Source: Isochrysis galbana (Eukaryota; Haptophyta; Isochrysidales; Isochrysidaceae). From it: 64,000 nt of DNA. Both the position numbers and the translations under genes were made by a program. The notes below the pieces were generated by a model, which worked only from the letters and a program-made list of their open reading frames with translations, was not told the origin of the DNA and did no database searches. Where the stretch lies: positions 7,858,550-7,922,549 of the forward strand of contig CM030931.1 in the NCBI GenBank assembly GCA_018136815.1, written 5' to 3'. The first letter of the stretch is position 1, and the number at the start of each line of letters is the position of its first letter. Below are positions 31,158-40,600 of the stretch, piece after piece.

Positions 31158-31567
31158 AGTTCAAACTATAACAATAGTTTTTGATTTTGGCGCCATGTTA
31201 ACAGCGAAAGACCTCATCTTCATCAGGGAGCTGCTCACCGACCTTGGCATCGTACACAATGGCCCCTCAATCGTCTACTCCGACTCCAAGTCCGCCGTTG
31301 ACATGGCTTTCGACCCAGTCGCTTTCAAGAAGACAAAGCACATTCTTCGTGCTGGTGCTTTCCTCCGTGACTTAGTCGCCAAACAAGTTCTTACGCTTAA
31401 GCACATCAACGGACACAACATGGTTGCGGATATTCTTACGAAACCGTGCCCGCGCAACCAATTCCTTCGCCTACTCGACGTTCTTGATTCTTGATTCTTT
31501 CTCGTCGACAGCCAGTTCCTAATTACGTAAGCGTAAACGTCGCACCCCTTGCTCCGTTTAGGGGGGG

Positions 31568-31826
31568 TGTTACGGATGCCCCTCCGCCCTCTCCCGTGTT
31601 TACTTTCTAAGTCCCGCGAGATCTCCCCTCTTCTCTCTCTCTTCACGTGAGGAGAGGCGACGGGCCTCCTCTCTTCTTTTCTCTTTCCCCTCTCTTTTCT
31701 CCCCCGCACGCGCTCACTCTGTTTACATTAGTATTCTATGTGTTACTGTGAGTGTGCGTGAGGTAGTGGTGTTTGGGGTTTGTATAGAGAATTTTATCCT
31801 GTTCTATTCTGCGGAGAGCGCGAGCG
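31568..31826 (+). repeat. Probable LTR of the decayed copia element
   Basis: After the polyprotein stop, the purine tract TTAGGGGGGG leads into TGTTACGGATGCCCCTCC, the usual start of a copia LTR. The 3' boundary is not certain, and no second copy was found to confirm it. A start codon for a secreted protein follows at 31827. Confidence 0.6.
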
Positions 31827-32230
31827 ATGGCGTCGCTCTCTCTCCTCTCGGCCGCCCTGGTCACCATGATGTGGTGCCAGGGCGCGATAAAGACGAACGC
31901 AAAGAACACGACGTGGGAGGAAACGCGCCCGGTGTTGCAGCGTTACTTCCGTTCATTCCGACGTAGGTTGCGCTCCAATGGTGGGTGGGCATGTAGTTCA
32001 GCTACCTCGTGTGCGACGCCTGACATTCTGACATTGACCCCGATGTTGACGCACGCAAGTGGGGCTGCTACCTCAAGCATGAGACTGTGGACTGCTACTC
32101 CTACTGTCATGTAGGTAAAGGCGAGGCACATATGGCAGATTCTACCTTGGCGCGCGTAGCGCGCGAGCTCCGAACTCAATGTGAACGTAAACGCAGCCGC
32201 AAACAGTACCCGACAGGACCAACCGCATAG
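31827..32230 (+). CDS. Small Cys-bearing secreted protein (putative)
   Basis: Two exons, 31827-31931 and 32060-32230, join in phase to 91 residues. The first codes a signal peptide (MASLSLLSAALVTMMWCQGA) and KTNAKNTTWEETRP. The second codes WGCYLKHETVDCYSYCHVGK and a basic tail ending PTGPTA. The donor is GTGTTG and the acceptor ACGCAAG, so the splice is only moderately supported; it was chosen because no other in-phase donor gives an open join. Three Cys in a 12-residue stretch plus the leader suggest an extracellular peptide. The family is not recognised. The LTR next to it may supply its promoter. Confidence 0.45.
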
Positions 32231-32611
32231 GGATAGGGATTTTCTTACGAACCAGTTTCTTATCTGTGGCGGGAACGCTCTTGCGCCATAGAGTTTTCTT
32301 AGCTCATGGACGGCCAATTTGCTTCTAGGGTGGTTTCTTAATGGTGCACCCTTACTGTACGGCTTTCCCTATGGCCTATGGCATGCGGTTCTGAGCTCTG
32401 AGCCGGCTTGGTTCATTGGTCATTGGGTGGGTGGCCATTGCCGGTAGGAAGGAGGTGTGGGTTGTGTGGGCCATGTTGGCCATGCTGGGCTTGCTCGTGC
32501 TCAGCTGTCTGGGGTCGGGACGTGTCTCGCGCGCACCTGGGTCGGGGTAGCGCCCTCTGCTCGCGGGCGCTTCGGGTGCGTGGCGTCGAGCTTGGCCCGA
32601 TCGTCCGTCGC

Positions 32612-32669
32612 GGCGGGGTGGGCGGCAGGGGAGCGGCGCGCGCTCAATGACACTATCGGTTTAATGATA

Positions 32670-32676
<7 letters not shown>
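32612..32676 (+). repeat. Short interspersed repeat G, copy 1
   Basis: GCGGCGCGCGCTCAATGACA, then CTATCGGTTTAATGATAGTT. A second copy at 35392-35455 reads GCGGCGCGCGCTCCATGACC then CTATCGGTTCAACGATAGTT, and a reversed copy lies at 52500-52555. The CTATCG...CGATAG stem can form a hairpin. Confidence 0.6.

Positions 32677-32722
<46 letters not shown>
32672..32722 (+). repeat. (GA)n microsatellite, about 46 bp
   Basis: An uninterrupted run of GA from about 32675 to 32721. It ends 18 bp before the start codon of the LRR gene at 32740, so it lies in the promoter or 5' leader. Confidence 0.9.
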
Positions 32723-32724
<2 letters not shown>

Positions 32725-32739
32725 CGAGCGTCGGGCAGC

Positions 32740-34246
32740 ATGTCGGGCACTCTGACGGGCATCGTCTCACCGCCCAAGGGGCGCCCCCAGGCAACCCCAT
32801 GGGAGAGGCCACGGACCGCCTCGCGCGCAGCCACCGAGATCGTCTCGGACGCCGCCGATGGCGACGACGAGACACCCGCGCCACCATGGGCGAAGCAGAG
32901 TGCTCCGGTGGCGGCCACCGGAGATGACACGGGCATCCCCTCGCTCCAGGAGATTCTGTGTGGCTGGCTCGCTAGGCACCTGCATGCGATCGAGGATCTC
33001 GATCATCTGTGCGCTCCCACCAGCATCTCAGGGCGATCGCCGCTTCTGCTGAGCTGCGGCATGATGGAGGGATCTGTTCTGCCGAGCCGCCGCGTTTGCT
33101 GCTCGGCTGGTCTCATGTATTCATTGCTCACATCCAGATCATTGCACCCACCCTCACAGGCCACCGCACCTCGCGGCGCTGGTCCGTCAGGCTATCCAGC
33201 GGGATCGGTCGCTTCTGAAGGAAGAGGATGATCTTGCCGTTTGGCTGGCTGCTGTTTTTGATGACGGCGACTGCACTCGCCTCTCGTTGAGATGGGCAGC
33301 TGCACTCAGTGACGCAGCGCTGTGCGTGATAGGCTCACGGCCCGAGTGGTCGCGCACGCTGTTAAGTCTCGACCTAGCGTACTGCGAGGCCATCACCGAC
33401 GAGGGCATCTGCAGCATCGCAGAGGGCGTCAGTGGCCTGGAGGCTTTGACACTTGCTGGTTGCCGCAAGTGCGGTGATGGTGCTGCAAATGCCATCGGAC
33501 TCCATTTGCACAAACTGAAGGCGCTGAACATGGAGCTCTTAAACAACTTGACCGATGCGGGGGCGCAGGCTGTGGTGCGCGGCTGCGGCAGGCAGCTCGA
33601 AGAGCTGCTACTGGGCGGATGCTCCAAGCTTACATCTGTTTCCATAGCCTTGGCAGCTGACCATGGCAAGGGGACACTGCGACGCCTTGGCCTGGGCGGG
33701 TTGCGCGATCTATGCGACCCGGATTGCGAGGATATAGGAAGATGCAACAAGCTGGAATGGCTTGAGCTACGCGCATGCGGTCGCGTATCCGATAGTGGGA
33801 TCAAGTTCGTGGGGATGCTCGCCGCGCGGCAAACAAAGGCACGTGCACAATGGGAGGCCAATAACGACAAGGCTGGCACCTCGCTGAGCAGCGGCGGCGA
33901 TAGCGGTGGCACGGACGGCAGCGGAAGCGAGCAAGGCCCACCCAGGGTGCTCACACATCTTGATCTTGGTGGGCTCACGCGGCTGTCCGACGTTGGGCTC
34001 GAGAAGCTGCTTGCCCGTGCGATCCATATTCGCACGCTGGACTTGCGTGGCTGTTCACGTCTGAGCGCCGATGGCCTATCGCGTGCTTTACTCGGGTTAT
34101 CGATGCAAGGCGTGCCAACAACGGCGGCCGTTGATCTACCACTGCGCGCTCTTCAGCGAATCACACTGAATGCATGCTCAGGCGCCACGCCGGAGCTCAA
34201 AGCCTTGATCGATCGCACACGTCCAGATGTCAAAATTGTTGGTTGA
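32740..34246 (+). CDS. Cys-containing leucine-rich-repeat protein (F-box/LRR or AMN1-like)
   Basis: Exons 32740-32957 and 33160-34246 join in phase to 434 residues; the intron is 202 bp with acceptor CCTCACAG. The join turns SLQEIL into LPPHLAALVRQAIQ, the usual kind of segment leading into LRRs. From about residue 140 there are classical CC-type LRRs: LLSLDLAYCEAITDEGICSI, LEALTLAGCRKCGDGAA, LEELLLGGCSKLTS, LEWLELRACGRVSDSGIKF, LTHLDLGGLTRLSDVGLEKL and IRTLDLRGCSRLSADGLS. A Ser/Gly-rich linker (SLSSGGDSGGTDGSGSEQG) sits between repeats. Relatives act as substrate receptors of SCF ubiquitin ligases or as cell-cycle regulators. A true F-box is not clear, so the ligase role is not established. 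Confidence 0.8.
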
Positions 34247-34697
34247 GCTTTGCCTCATTTCCTACAGCGCGAACAAGGCGGGGAGAAGTGCCTTGTCTCT
34301 GTTTCTCTCTCCCTACTCCATATTCGTACTCCTAAGCTGCAGTGCGCCCCTGCTCCTGAACCAGAGGAAAGTCCTTCAAACACCAACTCATGCTTGGAAG
34401 TTGAAGTTGGAGGGATTCGTTCCGCATCCGGTATCATTCGGATGGCTCCGGCTAAGCAGATATGGCTGCCACGCCTTATCATCGGTGCACTACTTCCATC
34501 TACTTTACTCGTTAGATTCCCTTGACAGTTCCCCCACGCTGGGCGGCCACGCACACCGTTTTCTCTCTTCTTCACGTAAGTAGTTGTCGCGCACTCTTTC
34601 CCGTGTTACTATTAGTGTCCTTGCGCACTACTATGAATGTGCGTGTGCGTGAATGTAGTGGGGATGTGATCCTGTATCCTGGAAATTACATGTCGCC
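34247..34697. other. Intergenic, no gene seen
   Basis: Overlapping short frames only. The segment 34590-34680 is loosely similar to 31710-31800 (CCCGTGTTACTATTAGT...GTGCGTGAATGTAGTGG), which may be a diverged LTR piece. Confidence 0.4.
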
Positions 34698-34787
34698 ATG
34701 CGCGCGCTGCTCACGCTGCTACTGGCGAACGCCGCCCTCGTCCGCGCTGCGTTGCCAAGGCGATTTGGAGTTGCTGCACAGGACTAG
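34698..34787 (+). pseudogene. Orphan signal-peptide exon
   Basis: A 29-residue frame, MRALLTLLLANAALVRAALP then RRFGVAAQD and a stop. It has the n-, h- and c-regions of a signal peptide and a following basic/Phe motif like a plastid presequence. No partner exon could be joined before the LINE and family A insertions at 34878, so it may be the head of a gene cut by insertion. Confidence 0.4.
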
Positions 34788-34849
34788 GCAGCAAGGCCGC
34801 CTCCGATGAACACACGACACACCGCATCCGCATAGAGTCTGGATAGAGT

Positions 34850-34985
34850 ACAGAGTACATAAAATACTCTGGATGCGATGCACCTATACAAAAAAGGCGA
34901 CGCGCGCGACCCGCGAAATTATAGGCCGATCACACTATTACAAAGCGATTACAAGATACTAGCCAAGATCCTAACCAACAGACTA
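34850..34985 (+). pseudogene. LINE-type reverse transcriptase fragment
   Basis: The frame reads MHLYKKGDARDPRNYRPITL, followed by LQSDYKILAKILTNRL. This is the first conserved block of non-LTR retrotransposon RTs (K.GD..DP.NYRPI.LL..DYKI..K.L..RL). It ends where family A sequence starts. Such LINEs encode the enzyme needed for target-primed insertion of non-autonomous elements. Confidence 0.85.
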
Positions 34986-35262
34986 GGGGGAGGAGGGGTT
35001 GGAGCAATGGACTGGCCACGCCGGGCCAGGATGGGCGAATCAGGCGAGCCTGTCCGTGGGAGAGAGGGTCAGCAGGGCAGTGGCCTCCTGGCAAGCCATC
35101 AGGCGTGCCAGGAGGATGGGGGCTTGCCAGGAGGCTGGGTGGTTCCTCCCCCATGGCAGGGGAGGAGTGGAGAGAGGGGGGGGCTCGTGCGTGCCCCCCC
35201 ATGGGCGAGCTAAGTATAAACTTAGTTGCCCCCATGGGTCAACCAAGTATAAACTTAGTTGG
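34986..35262 (-). mobile_element. Family A element, 5' fragment
   Basis: Read on minus, it covers the A 5' end and about 250 bp of body. The palindromic end occurs twice: CTAAGTATAAACTTAGTT at 35210-35227 and CCAAGTATAAACTTAGTT at 35244-35261, separated by GCCCCCATGGGTCAA, so the terminal module is duplicated. The 3' two thirds are missing. It follows the LINE RT fragment directly. Confidence 0.75.
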
Positions 35263-35391
35263 AAGGGCTGGTGTCTATATCTTTATCTATCTAGATCTAG
35301 ATATCAGATTTCCTCTAGACCCTGATATCTAGAGAGGACAAAATACAAAATCCAACCTATTCATCGTCATATAGCTTATAGTTCGAACGTT

Positions 35392-35455
35392 GGCGGCAGG
35401 GCAAGAGGGGAGCGGCGCGCGCTCCATGACCCTATCGGTTCAACGATAGTTGCCC
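35392..35455 (+). repeat. Short interspersed repeat G, copy 2
   Basis: GCGGCAGGGCAAGAGGGGAG, GCGGCGCGCGCTCCATGACC and CTATCGGTTCAACGATAGTT match copy 1 at 32612. Here a C-run follows, where copy 1 has the GA run. Confidence 0.6.
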
Positions 35456-35605
35456 CCCCCCCCCCACCAGCCTCCTTTCGCACTTCCGCGCCCTCCGTGC
35501 GTCGTTCGCAATGCCCGTAGTCACTTCCAACCTAGGTCCAGAGGAAAGCTCCATGAGCTCGCCACAAGAACCGCGTTCCCGCTAGCTGCCGGCGCGCCCT
35601 CGCAG

Positions 35606-35781
35606 GCAATCTCCAAAAGTGAGATTAGCCTTGCTCTGACACCACATCGTCGGGTAGCGCGTCTTGGTTGCCTCGATAGAGAAATCACCACCTCGCAATC
35701 TCCAAAGGTGAGATCAACCTTGCGCTGACACCACATCGACGGGTAGCGCGTCTTGGTTGCCTCGACAGAGAAATCACCACC
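35606..35781 (+). repeat. 88-bp tandem duplication
   Basis: Units 35606-35693 and 35694-35781 both run from GCAATCTCCAAA to AATCACCACCTC, with about five differences. The minus strand is open through both (EVVISLSRQPRRATRRCG in each), but no start, domain or flanking exon supports a gene. Confidence 0.85.
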
Positions 35782-36450
35782 TCCATTGCATTGCCCATGC
35801 TGGAGGTGGAGGTGGTGGCAAGCAGCATCGCCAGAAGGGTACCGCTCATGCTCTTTTCCATGTGCTGGCAGAACTTGTGGCCGCTCGCCGCGTTAGGACT
35901 TCCAGCTTCGTTCGCTCTCATTCTTGATTGAGTATTTGCATTTTGGTCGGTTGTAGCCACCAACAACATCTGATAGGGCGGAGAGCAGAGACAGCTTATT
36001 CTTTATCTCCGGATCATCACCTAAAAATATGTAGGGAAGAGCTAAACTTGGATGGCGTCGGCGGAGGGTGAAAAGGCGTGGCTCGTGCGTGGCTAGCCGT
36101 CAACACGAAACAAGTTGTGAGCTACAAGCCGGCGGGATCGCCTTGGCCATAGCGTCGCACTCGGCACTCGGCACCGATCCGGTGGTGTCTAACTAAGGGA
36201 GGGCATTTAAAAACTTGAAAAGATGTAGGATGGCGACAAACCTCAAGCACGGTGTTGCAGACACGGCTGTCAGTAGCTGAATATTGGGTCGCTCCAGCTA
36301 GCAAAAAATGCACTAGTATTACGCTGAAGGATGAGTGTGGAAACAAAACCAACTCACTCAAGGTAATAAGTATGACCATTGACAGAGCACATTGTGAATC
36401 ATCCTAGGTAACATGTCGGCAGTCAACAAGTACTCTGGCGGACGACAAAC
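35782..36450. other. Intergenic, no gene seen
   Basis: Only short open frames on both strands. This is the 3' side of the minus-strand gene at 36451. Confidence 0.5.
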
Positions 36451-37065
36451 CTACTCAGGCAGCCAGATCGCTTCGACGTACCGGAAGAAATCATCGGCGC
36501 GGCATTGGTGCTGCGCCATAGTATGTGCTCCATTCTCGCAAAGGGCTTCTGTGGACCCTTCTTCAAGGAATCCGAACGTAAAACCACCACCACACATGTG
36601 GACAAGAACAACTTCCGTGGGCATGTGGCTCTCTATAGCCTTCCTCTCTCTCTCTCCATCATTATCGCCTGCCACTTGCAAGGGCGAAACAGCCACTGGC
36701 CGACTGGGTACCACCGTCGTCGAATGCGGAGTGGCGTATCCGATCAGAAGATTGGTAATGTATGCAGCAGAGAGTTGGGCGGAAGCCAGAGCTAGAATCG
36801 GCCAGAAGTACCACCGCGAAGTCACATACTCGGTCGTTAGCCGACCATTGTCTTCGCACAGCACACCAGCACCTCCACCAGCAATTGTGATCAGAGCGCC
36901 AACCACGTAACTTGCCATTGCCAAGTTGAGCGAGCGGTCCTTGTCCTGTGCTGTCCGAACGCGAGAGAAGGCGCACCAGATGCAGGTGGCCGCTGGGATG
37001 TTTGCGGCAGTCGCGGTGGCCAAGAAGATGAGTAGGCACTCCTTGAGAGGTGTGCATTGTCGCAT
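36451..37065 (-). CDS. Hypothetical multi-span membrane protein
   Basis: A 204-residue frame starting MRQCTPLKECLLIFLATATA. Hydrophobic segments lie near residues 10-32, 50-70 (ASYVVGALITIAGGGAGVL) and 87-110 (FWPILALASAQLSAAYITNL). A hydrophilic stretch with GDNDGERERKAIES follows. No family is recognised. It is divergent from the gene at 37342, and the two start codons are 276 bp apart. Its C-terminal third could contain an unspliced intron, so the end is less sure than the start. Confidence 0.5.
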   Translation of the reverse strand: MRQCTPLKECLLIFLATATAANIPAATCIWCAFSRVRTAQDKDRSLNLAMASYVVGALITIAGGGAGVLCEDNGRLTTEYVTSRWYFWPILALASAQLSAAYITNLLIGYATPHSTTVVPSRPVAVSPLQVAGDNDGERERKAIESHMPTEVVLVHMCGGGFTFGFLEEGSTEALCENGAHTMAQHQCRADDFFRYVEAIWLPE

Positions 37066-37341
37066 GTGGAGGGGGAGGGCGATGCGGCGAGAGACAGACG
37101 GACCCAGCCAGAGTCAAGTCGGGGTGGGGCCGGGCGGACCGTAGTCATCTCTGTCAAATCTCACCTTCTCCTACTCACCTGTCAAATATCTCACCGTCAG
37201 ATCTGTCATCACGTCATCATACTTTCTTTGTTTCTTCCATCATACTCGTACTATAGTACAAATATAGATCACCCGTTTTAGAAGATCTGGCGTGCACGCC
37301 TTTTCTCGGTTCCCTTGCTCGCCGTCAGAGGCGGCACAGAG
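37066..37341. promoter_or_regulatory. Shared upstream region of a head-to-head gene pair
   Basis: This 276-bp gap separates two start codons facing away from each other. The sequence contains AT-rich blocks (ATAGTACAAATATAGATCA at about 37251-37269) and repeated TCACCTNCTCC/ATCTCACC phrases. A bidirectional promoter is inferred from the arrangement only. Confidence 0.4.
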
Positions 37342-38310
37342 ATGCCGCTCGTGAAGGAAGTGCACGTCTTCCAGCTAAAGGGCAGGGCGGAGGACTGGGG
37401 CAGGCTTCGGGAATGGAGAGTTGAGGAAGTGCGCCTACGGGTTGATGAGCTAGGCTTGCACAAGTATAGGCTCTCTCACTCACCTGAGCTACTGCTGTCT
37501 CTCTTTAATGCCGTGGCTGCCTTGGCTCTCGCAGCGACCACGATGGTCTTGTGGCGCCACAGGAGGAAGCACGGTGCCGCGCTCTTGTGCCTCGCCTGTT
37601 CTGCAATTTGTTTCTCGCCACAGAGCCTCGAGACGATCCTTCTCTTCATCGTTGGTAAGGTTGGGAGGCTCAACCGAAGGTCACAAGGTCCATCTGGAAT
37701 GAGCTTCGCGCACCCAGGGACTTTGATGGAAGAATTTTGGTGGGAGCCCGATCCAAAAAACGAGCGAGCACGCCAGAAATTTCACGAAGAGATGCAGACG
37801 CATTCCAAATATAGCCAAAAACTTCTCGCCAGCGGGTACGAGCAGGTGATTTTCGACTACACCTCTAAAGAGGATACAAGTGAGAGTCGAGAAGGACTGT
37901 TTCTGATGAACTTCCTTACAAAGTGTGCGATCAACCACCAGCTGTGCTCGGAGTACTGGCTTCTCAATCACTCTCAGATTGTTCTAGCCGTATCACGCGA
38001 TCTAGGAATGGTAAGTTATGTGCAGACGCACACCCGAAGTGCAACGCTCAACCCTTCCCATCCGGAAGAGGAGGGGATGGGCTCATCAGTAGTGGTAGAG
38101 CGTACCTTTGACGGCATGACACAGGTTTGGTTTGATCCGCTCGCACTCCTGGGAGCTGCTTTTCTTCAACCGTTGACATTTCTCAGCGCCGATCGGAAAT
38201 TGCTACAGGACGAGCGTCGCTTTCTTGACCTGAGTAGGTGCACCGTATGGTTTAGCTCGATACATAGCTCGATACAGATTGATAGAGACAACGCCCTCTC
38301 GGCAATGTAG
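37342..38310 (+). CDS. Hypothetical membrane protein, about 322 residues
   Basis: An uninterrupted frame from ATG 37342 (MPLVKEVHVFQLKGRAEDWG). The N-terminal 50 residues are charged; a hydrophobic pair follows (LFNAVAALALAATTMVLW and ALLCLACSAICFSP). The rest is soluble-looking (EFWWEPDPKNERARQKFHEE, YEQVIFDYTSKEDTSESREG) with an aromatic-rich end. The family is not recognised. The frame is open nine codons further upstream, where no ATG occurs. Confidence 0.5.
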   Translation: MPLVKEVHVFQLKGRAEDWGRLREWRVEEVRLRVDELGLHKYRLSHSPELLLSLFNAVAALALAATTMVLWRHRRKHGAALLCLACSAICFSPQSLETILLFIVGKVGRLNRRSQGPSGMSFAHPGTLMEEFWWEPDPKNERARQKFHEEMQTHSKYSQKLLASGYEQVIFDYTSKEDTSESREGLFLMNFLTKCAINHQLCSEYWLLNHSQIVLAVSRDLGMVSYVQTHTRSATLNPSHPEEEGMGSSVVVERTFDGMTQVWFDPLALLGAAFLQPLTFLSADRKLLQDERRFLDLSRCTVWFSSIHSSIQIDRDNALSAM

Positions 38311-38468
38311 CCACCCTAGTTCAACCTTAGGTGTATAAGTGGCACGCATGCCTGTCTGTCTAACTCATCGCATGCGGCATGCGCTCGCGTATGCTGTATG
38401 ATTCTGCGCACACCCTCCCTCGATGCTTCCAACGTAATATCTATCTGCTCTCGCATCTCCTTGCCGGG

Positions 38469-39273
38469 CGAGCCAAAAAACATTTCATAATATTCTTACC
38501 GCACTCGCGGCGAATGGAACCACTACCTACACGTAGCATACTTTCTACACCCCCACTCCCCCCCCCCCCCCCCCCCCGCCATTTGGCGGCTCCCCCCGTG
38601 CACTACTAGGGGGATCGGGGTGAAGGGTTTAGATATGGATATGGTCCGTCCGGTGCCCCCCCCCCCCCCCCGGTGCCCGGTGATCCGTTCCCCCCTTCCT
38701 CCTTTGCCGACCGGGCTGGCGGCGGCCTCAGTCCCGACTTATCCTGTAAAGAGGTGCGGGACTTACCTATTTTTCGGTGAGCGGAGCTCTCGCTCCGCCC
38801 ACCCCCTTCTCCGCGCGCTCTCTCTCCTCTCCTGCTCCTGCAGGCACGCGCGATGGCGCGCCTGCGGCAGGCCTGCAGCTGCCCTCTGGCGACCCATGGA
38901 GACTCTTGGAGGCCAGCTCAGGGGGCAGAGGAGGCTGCTGGGGCTGGGTCCTAGCCTCCCCTGCCTCTCCCTCGCCGGCGCTCTTGAGCCTCAGGGGTCC
39001 CCAATCGGCACCTGCCTGGCTGTCGAACTGTCGAACAGGGGGGGGAGAGGGAGAGGGGGTTGGGGGTTGGAGCGATGGGCTGGCCACGACAGGCCAGGAC
39101 GCGCGAGGCAGGCAAGCCTGCCAGTGAGAGTGTGAGTCAGCAGGGCAGTCTGCTCCTGGCAAGCCATCAGGCATGCCAGGAGCATGAGTGGTTCCTCCCC
39201 TATGGCAGGGGAGGAGTGGAGAGAGGGGGGGGCTCGTGCCCCCCCATGGGCGAACTAAGTATAAACTTAGTTG
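38469..39273 (-). mobile_element. Family A GC-rich element, complete, with 11-bp target duplication
   Basis: An 805-bp insert flanked by TCCTTGCCGGG at 38458-38468 and 39274-39284. The A-rich left end (CGAGCCAAAAAACATTTC, then ATAATATTCTTACC) is the complement of the T-rich 3' tail; the right end carries CTAAGTATAAACTTAGTTG. It is more diverged than the copies at 17213 and 28464, with extra homopolymer runs of C at 38560 and 38660, so it is probably older. Confidence 0.88.
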
Positions 39274-39284
39274 TCCTTGCCGGG

Positions 39285-39537
39285 AGTCTAGGTCTAGTGT
39301 CGTATTTCATACGATGACAGGCTTTTACTTCTAACCTGTGGGCTATTTTAAGCCTCAAAGGTCTCGTCGATTGGTATACCGCCGCCTCTTCTCTAACTTT
39401 CTCTCGATGTCATCAAATGTTCCATGACTGTCTTCTGTCTTCTCTCGTCCATCGGTCGTAGCTCCCCAGCGAGGTCTGCCCTCGTTGTGCCGACCCCTCT
39501 GTCGCATGTCTGCGCGTTGCTGAATTGCCCTGGTGCC
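39285..39537. other. Intergenic, no feature seen
   Basis: A short stretch between the family A copy and the hAT-derived repeat, with no gene or repeat match that I can see. Confidence 0.4.
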
Positions 39538-40547
39538 GATGCCTGGCCGTCCGTCCTGGTGCGGTTAGTTTTCGCTCCGTTTGGCTTAGTTTGTGCGGTT
39601 CTGTGCCCTCAGACTTTTTGTGTCCATGCGTTGTAGTCTCCCGTGTCTACCTCGGACCTAAGAAGCTCTCATTCTCATTCTCTCTCTCTTCCACTAGCTC
39701 GCTAGCTAGCCTCGTCCCTACTCGCCGACGCCACGCGTTGCAATCCTCCGACCGCCTCTCTCTCGGCCGACTACCTCGCCGTGGGCACGCCAGCGCTGCA
39801 GTGGGCGGTCTCGCGCTTGCTTGCAATGGATTGCTCCGCTTCTGGTTGTGAACACTCGTGGTCTGTTGAAGGCTGGATTCACTCGAAGAAGCGTAACCGT
39901 ATGGGCCAACGCACGGTCGAACGTCTCGTTCGCTGCCATACTAATCTTCTGTTGGAGGCCCGTCTGGAAGACTACGATTCGATGATCCTCCCTTGGGAAC
40001 TGGAGATGGTTCCAGATGAGCCAGAAGATGAAGATGACACTGACAATTCAGGTGGGGAGTGAGCTAGTATTATTTTGTGTGCGATGTGTGTGTGGTAGTG
40101 TGTGGTGGTGGGTGTCGTGACACGTGACACGTGATACATGCGTGTACATGTGTGTTGCGTGCGAAGGTTAGGCGAGCATAATTATAATTATTGTGCATGA
40201 GCACGCAGGTGTGTGTAACTAACGTGTTAGTGTTAGAGGTGTGACGTTCGACGTGCGCGCGCGGTATGTGTGGCATGCATAAATAATGTATCTATCCATC
40301 TCTAGCTCGTGTCTCATGCGATTCTCCATTTGTTTGTTCTCCTCCTCTCTCCTCTGTCCATCGGCCCACGACCCAAGGTCGCTCGGCGCGCGCTGCGCTG
40401 CAGCGCGCCACGCACAACGCGCTAGTTTTATTTTTAGAGGCCATGGGTTTTGTTTTTGCTGGCCAAAAAGCTTTTGCTGTTGCTGTTACAAGCAAAGGCG
40501 GCCTGAGCACCAATAGCTGTTGCACTGTTGGAGCATCATAGATCATA
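39538..40547 (+). mobile_element. hAT-type element, internally deleted copy
   Basis: The first 219 bp (39538-39756) match 40548-40600 plus 42195-42370: GATGCCTGGCCGTCCGTCC, CGGTTAGTTTTCGCTCCGT, GCCCTCAGACTTTTTGTGTC and CACGCGTTGCAATCCTCCG. This leader is then joined directly to the transposase C-terminus. The rest (40063-40547) is non-coding, TG-rich around 40077-40270. The two copies sit head to tail. Confidence 0.6.
39760..40062 (+). pseudogene. hAT transposase C-terminal dimerisation domain
   Basis: The frame reads ALQWAVSRLLAMDCSASGCE, then HSWSVEGWIHSKKRNRMGQR and VERLVRCHTNLLLE. This is the hAT dimerisation signature (S.SxxERxFS...I...KRNRL......LV....N). It lacks the DDE core and zinc finger, so cannot be active alone. 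The acidic end (EPEDEDDTDNSGGE) and stop are intact. Confidence 0.85.
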
Positions 40548-40600
40548 GATGCCTGGCCGTCCGTCCAGGTGCGGTTAGTTTTCGCTCCGTTTGGCTTAGT

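Larger units (their letters stand above)
29890..31500 (+). pseudogene. Second copia element, decayed polyprotein (RT and RNase H pieces)
   Basis: At 29905-30000, KFKARLVAD and then, in another frame, NTQRFGVDFDRIFSSVVK give the copia RT motif FKARLVA...G.DF...FSPVVK. At 31190-31495, RELLTDLGIVHNGPSIVYSD, KKTKHILRAGAFLRDLVA and MVADILTKPCP give the RNase H end, up to the stop. The middle is replaced by a family B element and by an unrelated minus-strand reading frame. It differs in sequence from the intact copia at 20126, so it belongs to another lineage. Confidence 0.85.

Noticed and set aside
33009..33231. Coding continuation of the LRR gene through an F-box-like frame (LRAIAASAELRH)
   Set aside because: It needs two frame changes. 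Splicing 32957 to 33160 keeps a single frame and gives a better N-terminal segment, so an F-box is not claimed.
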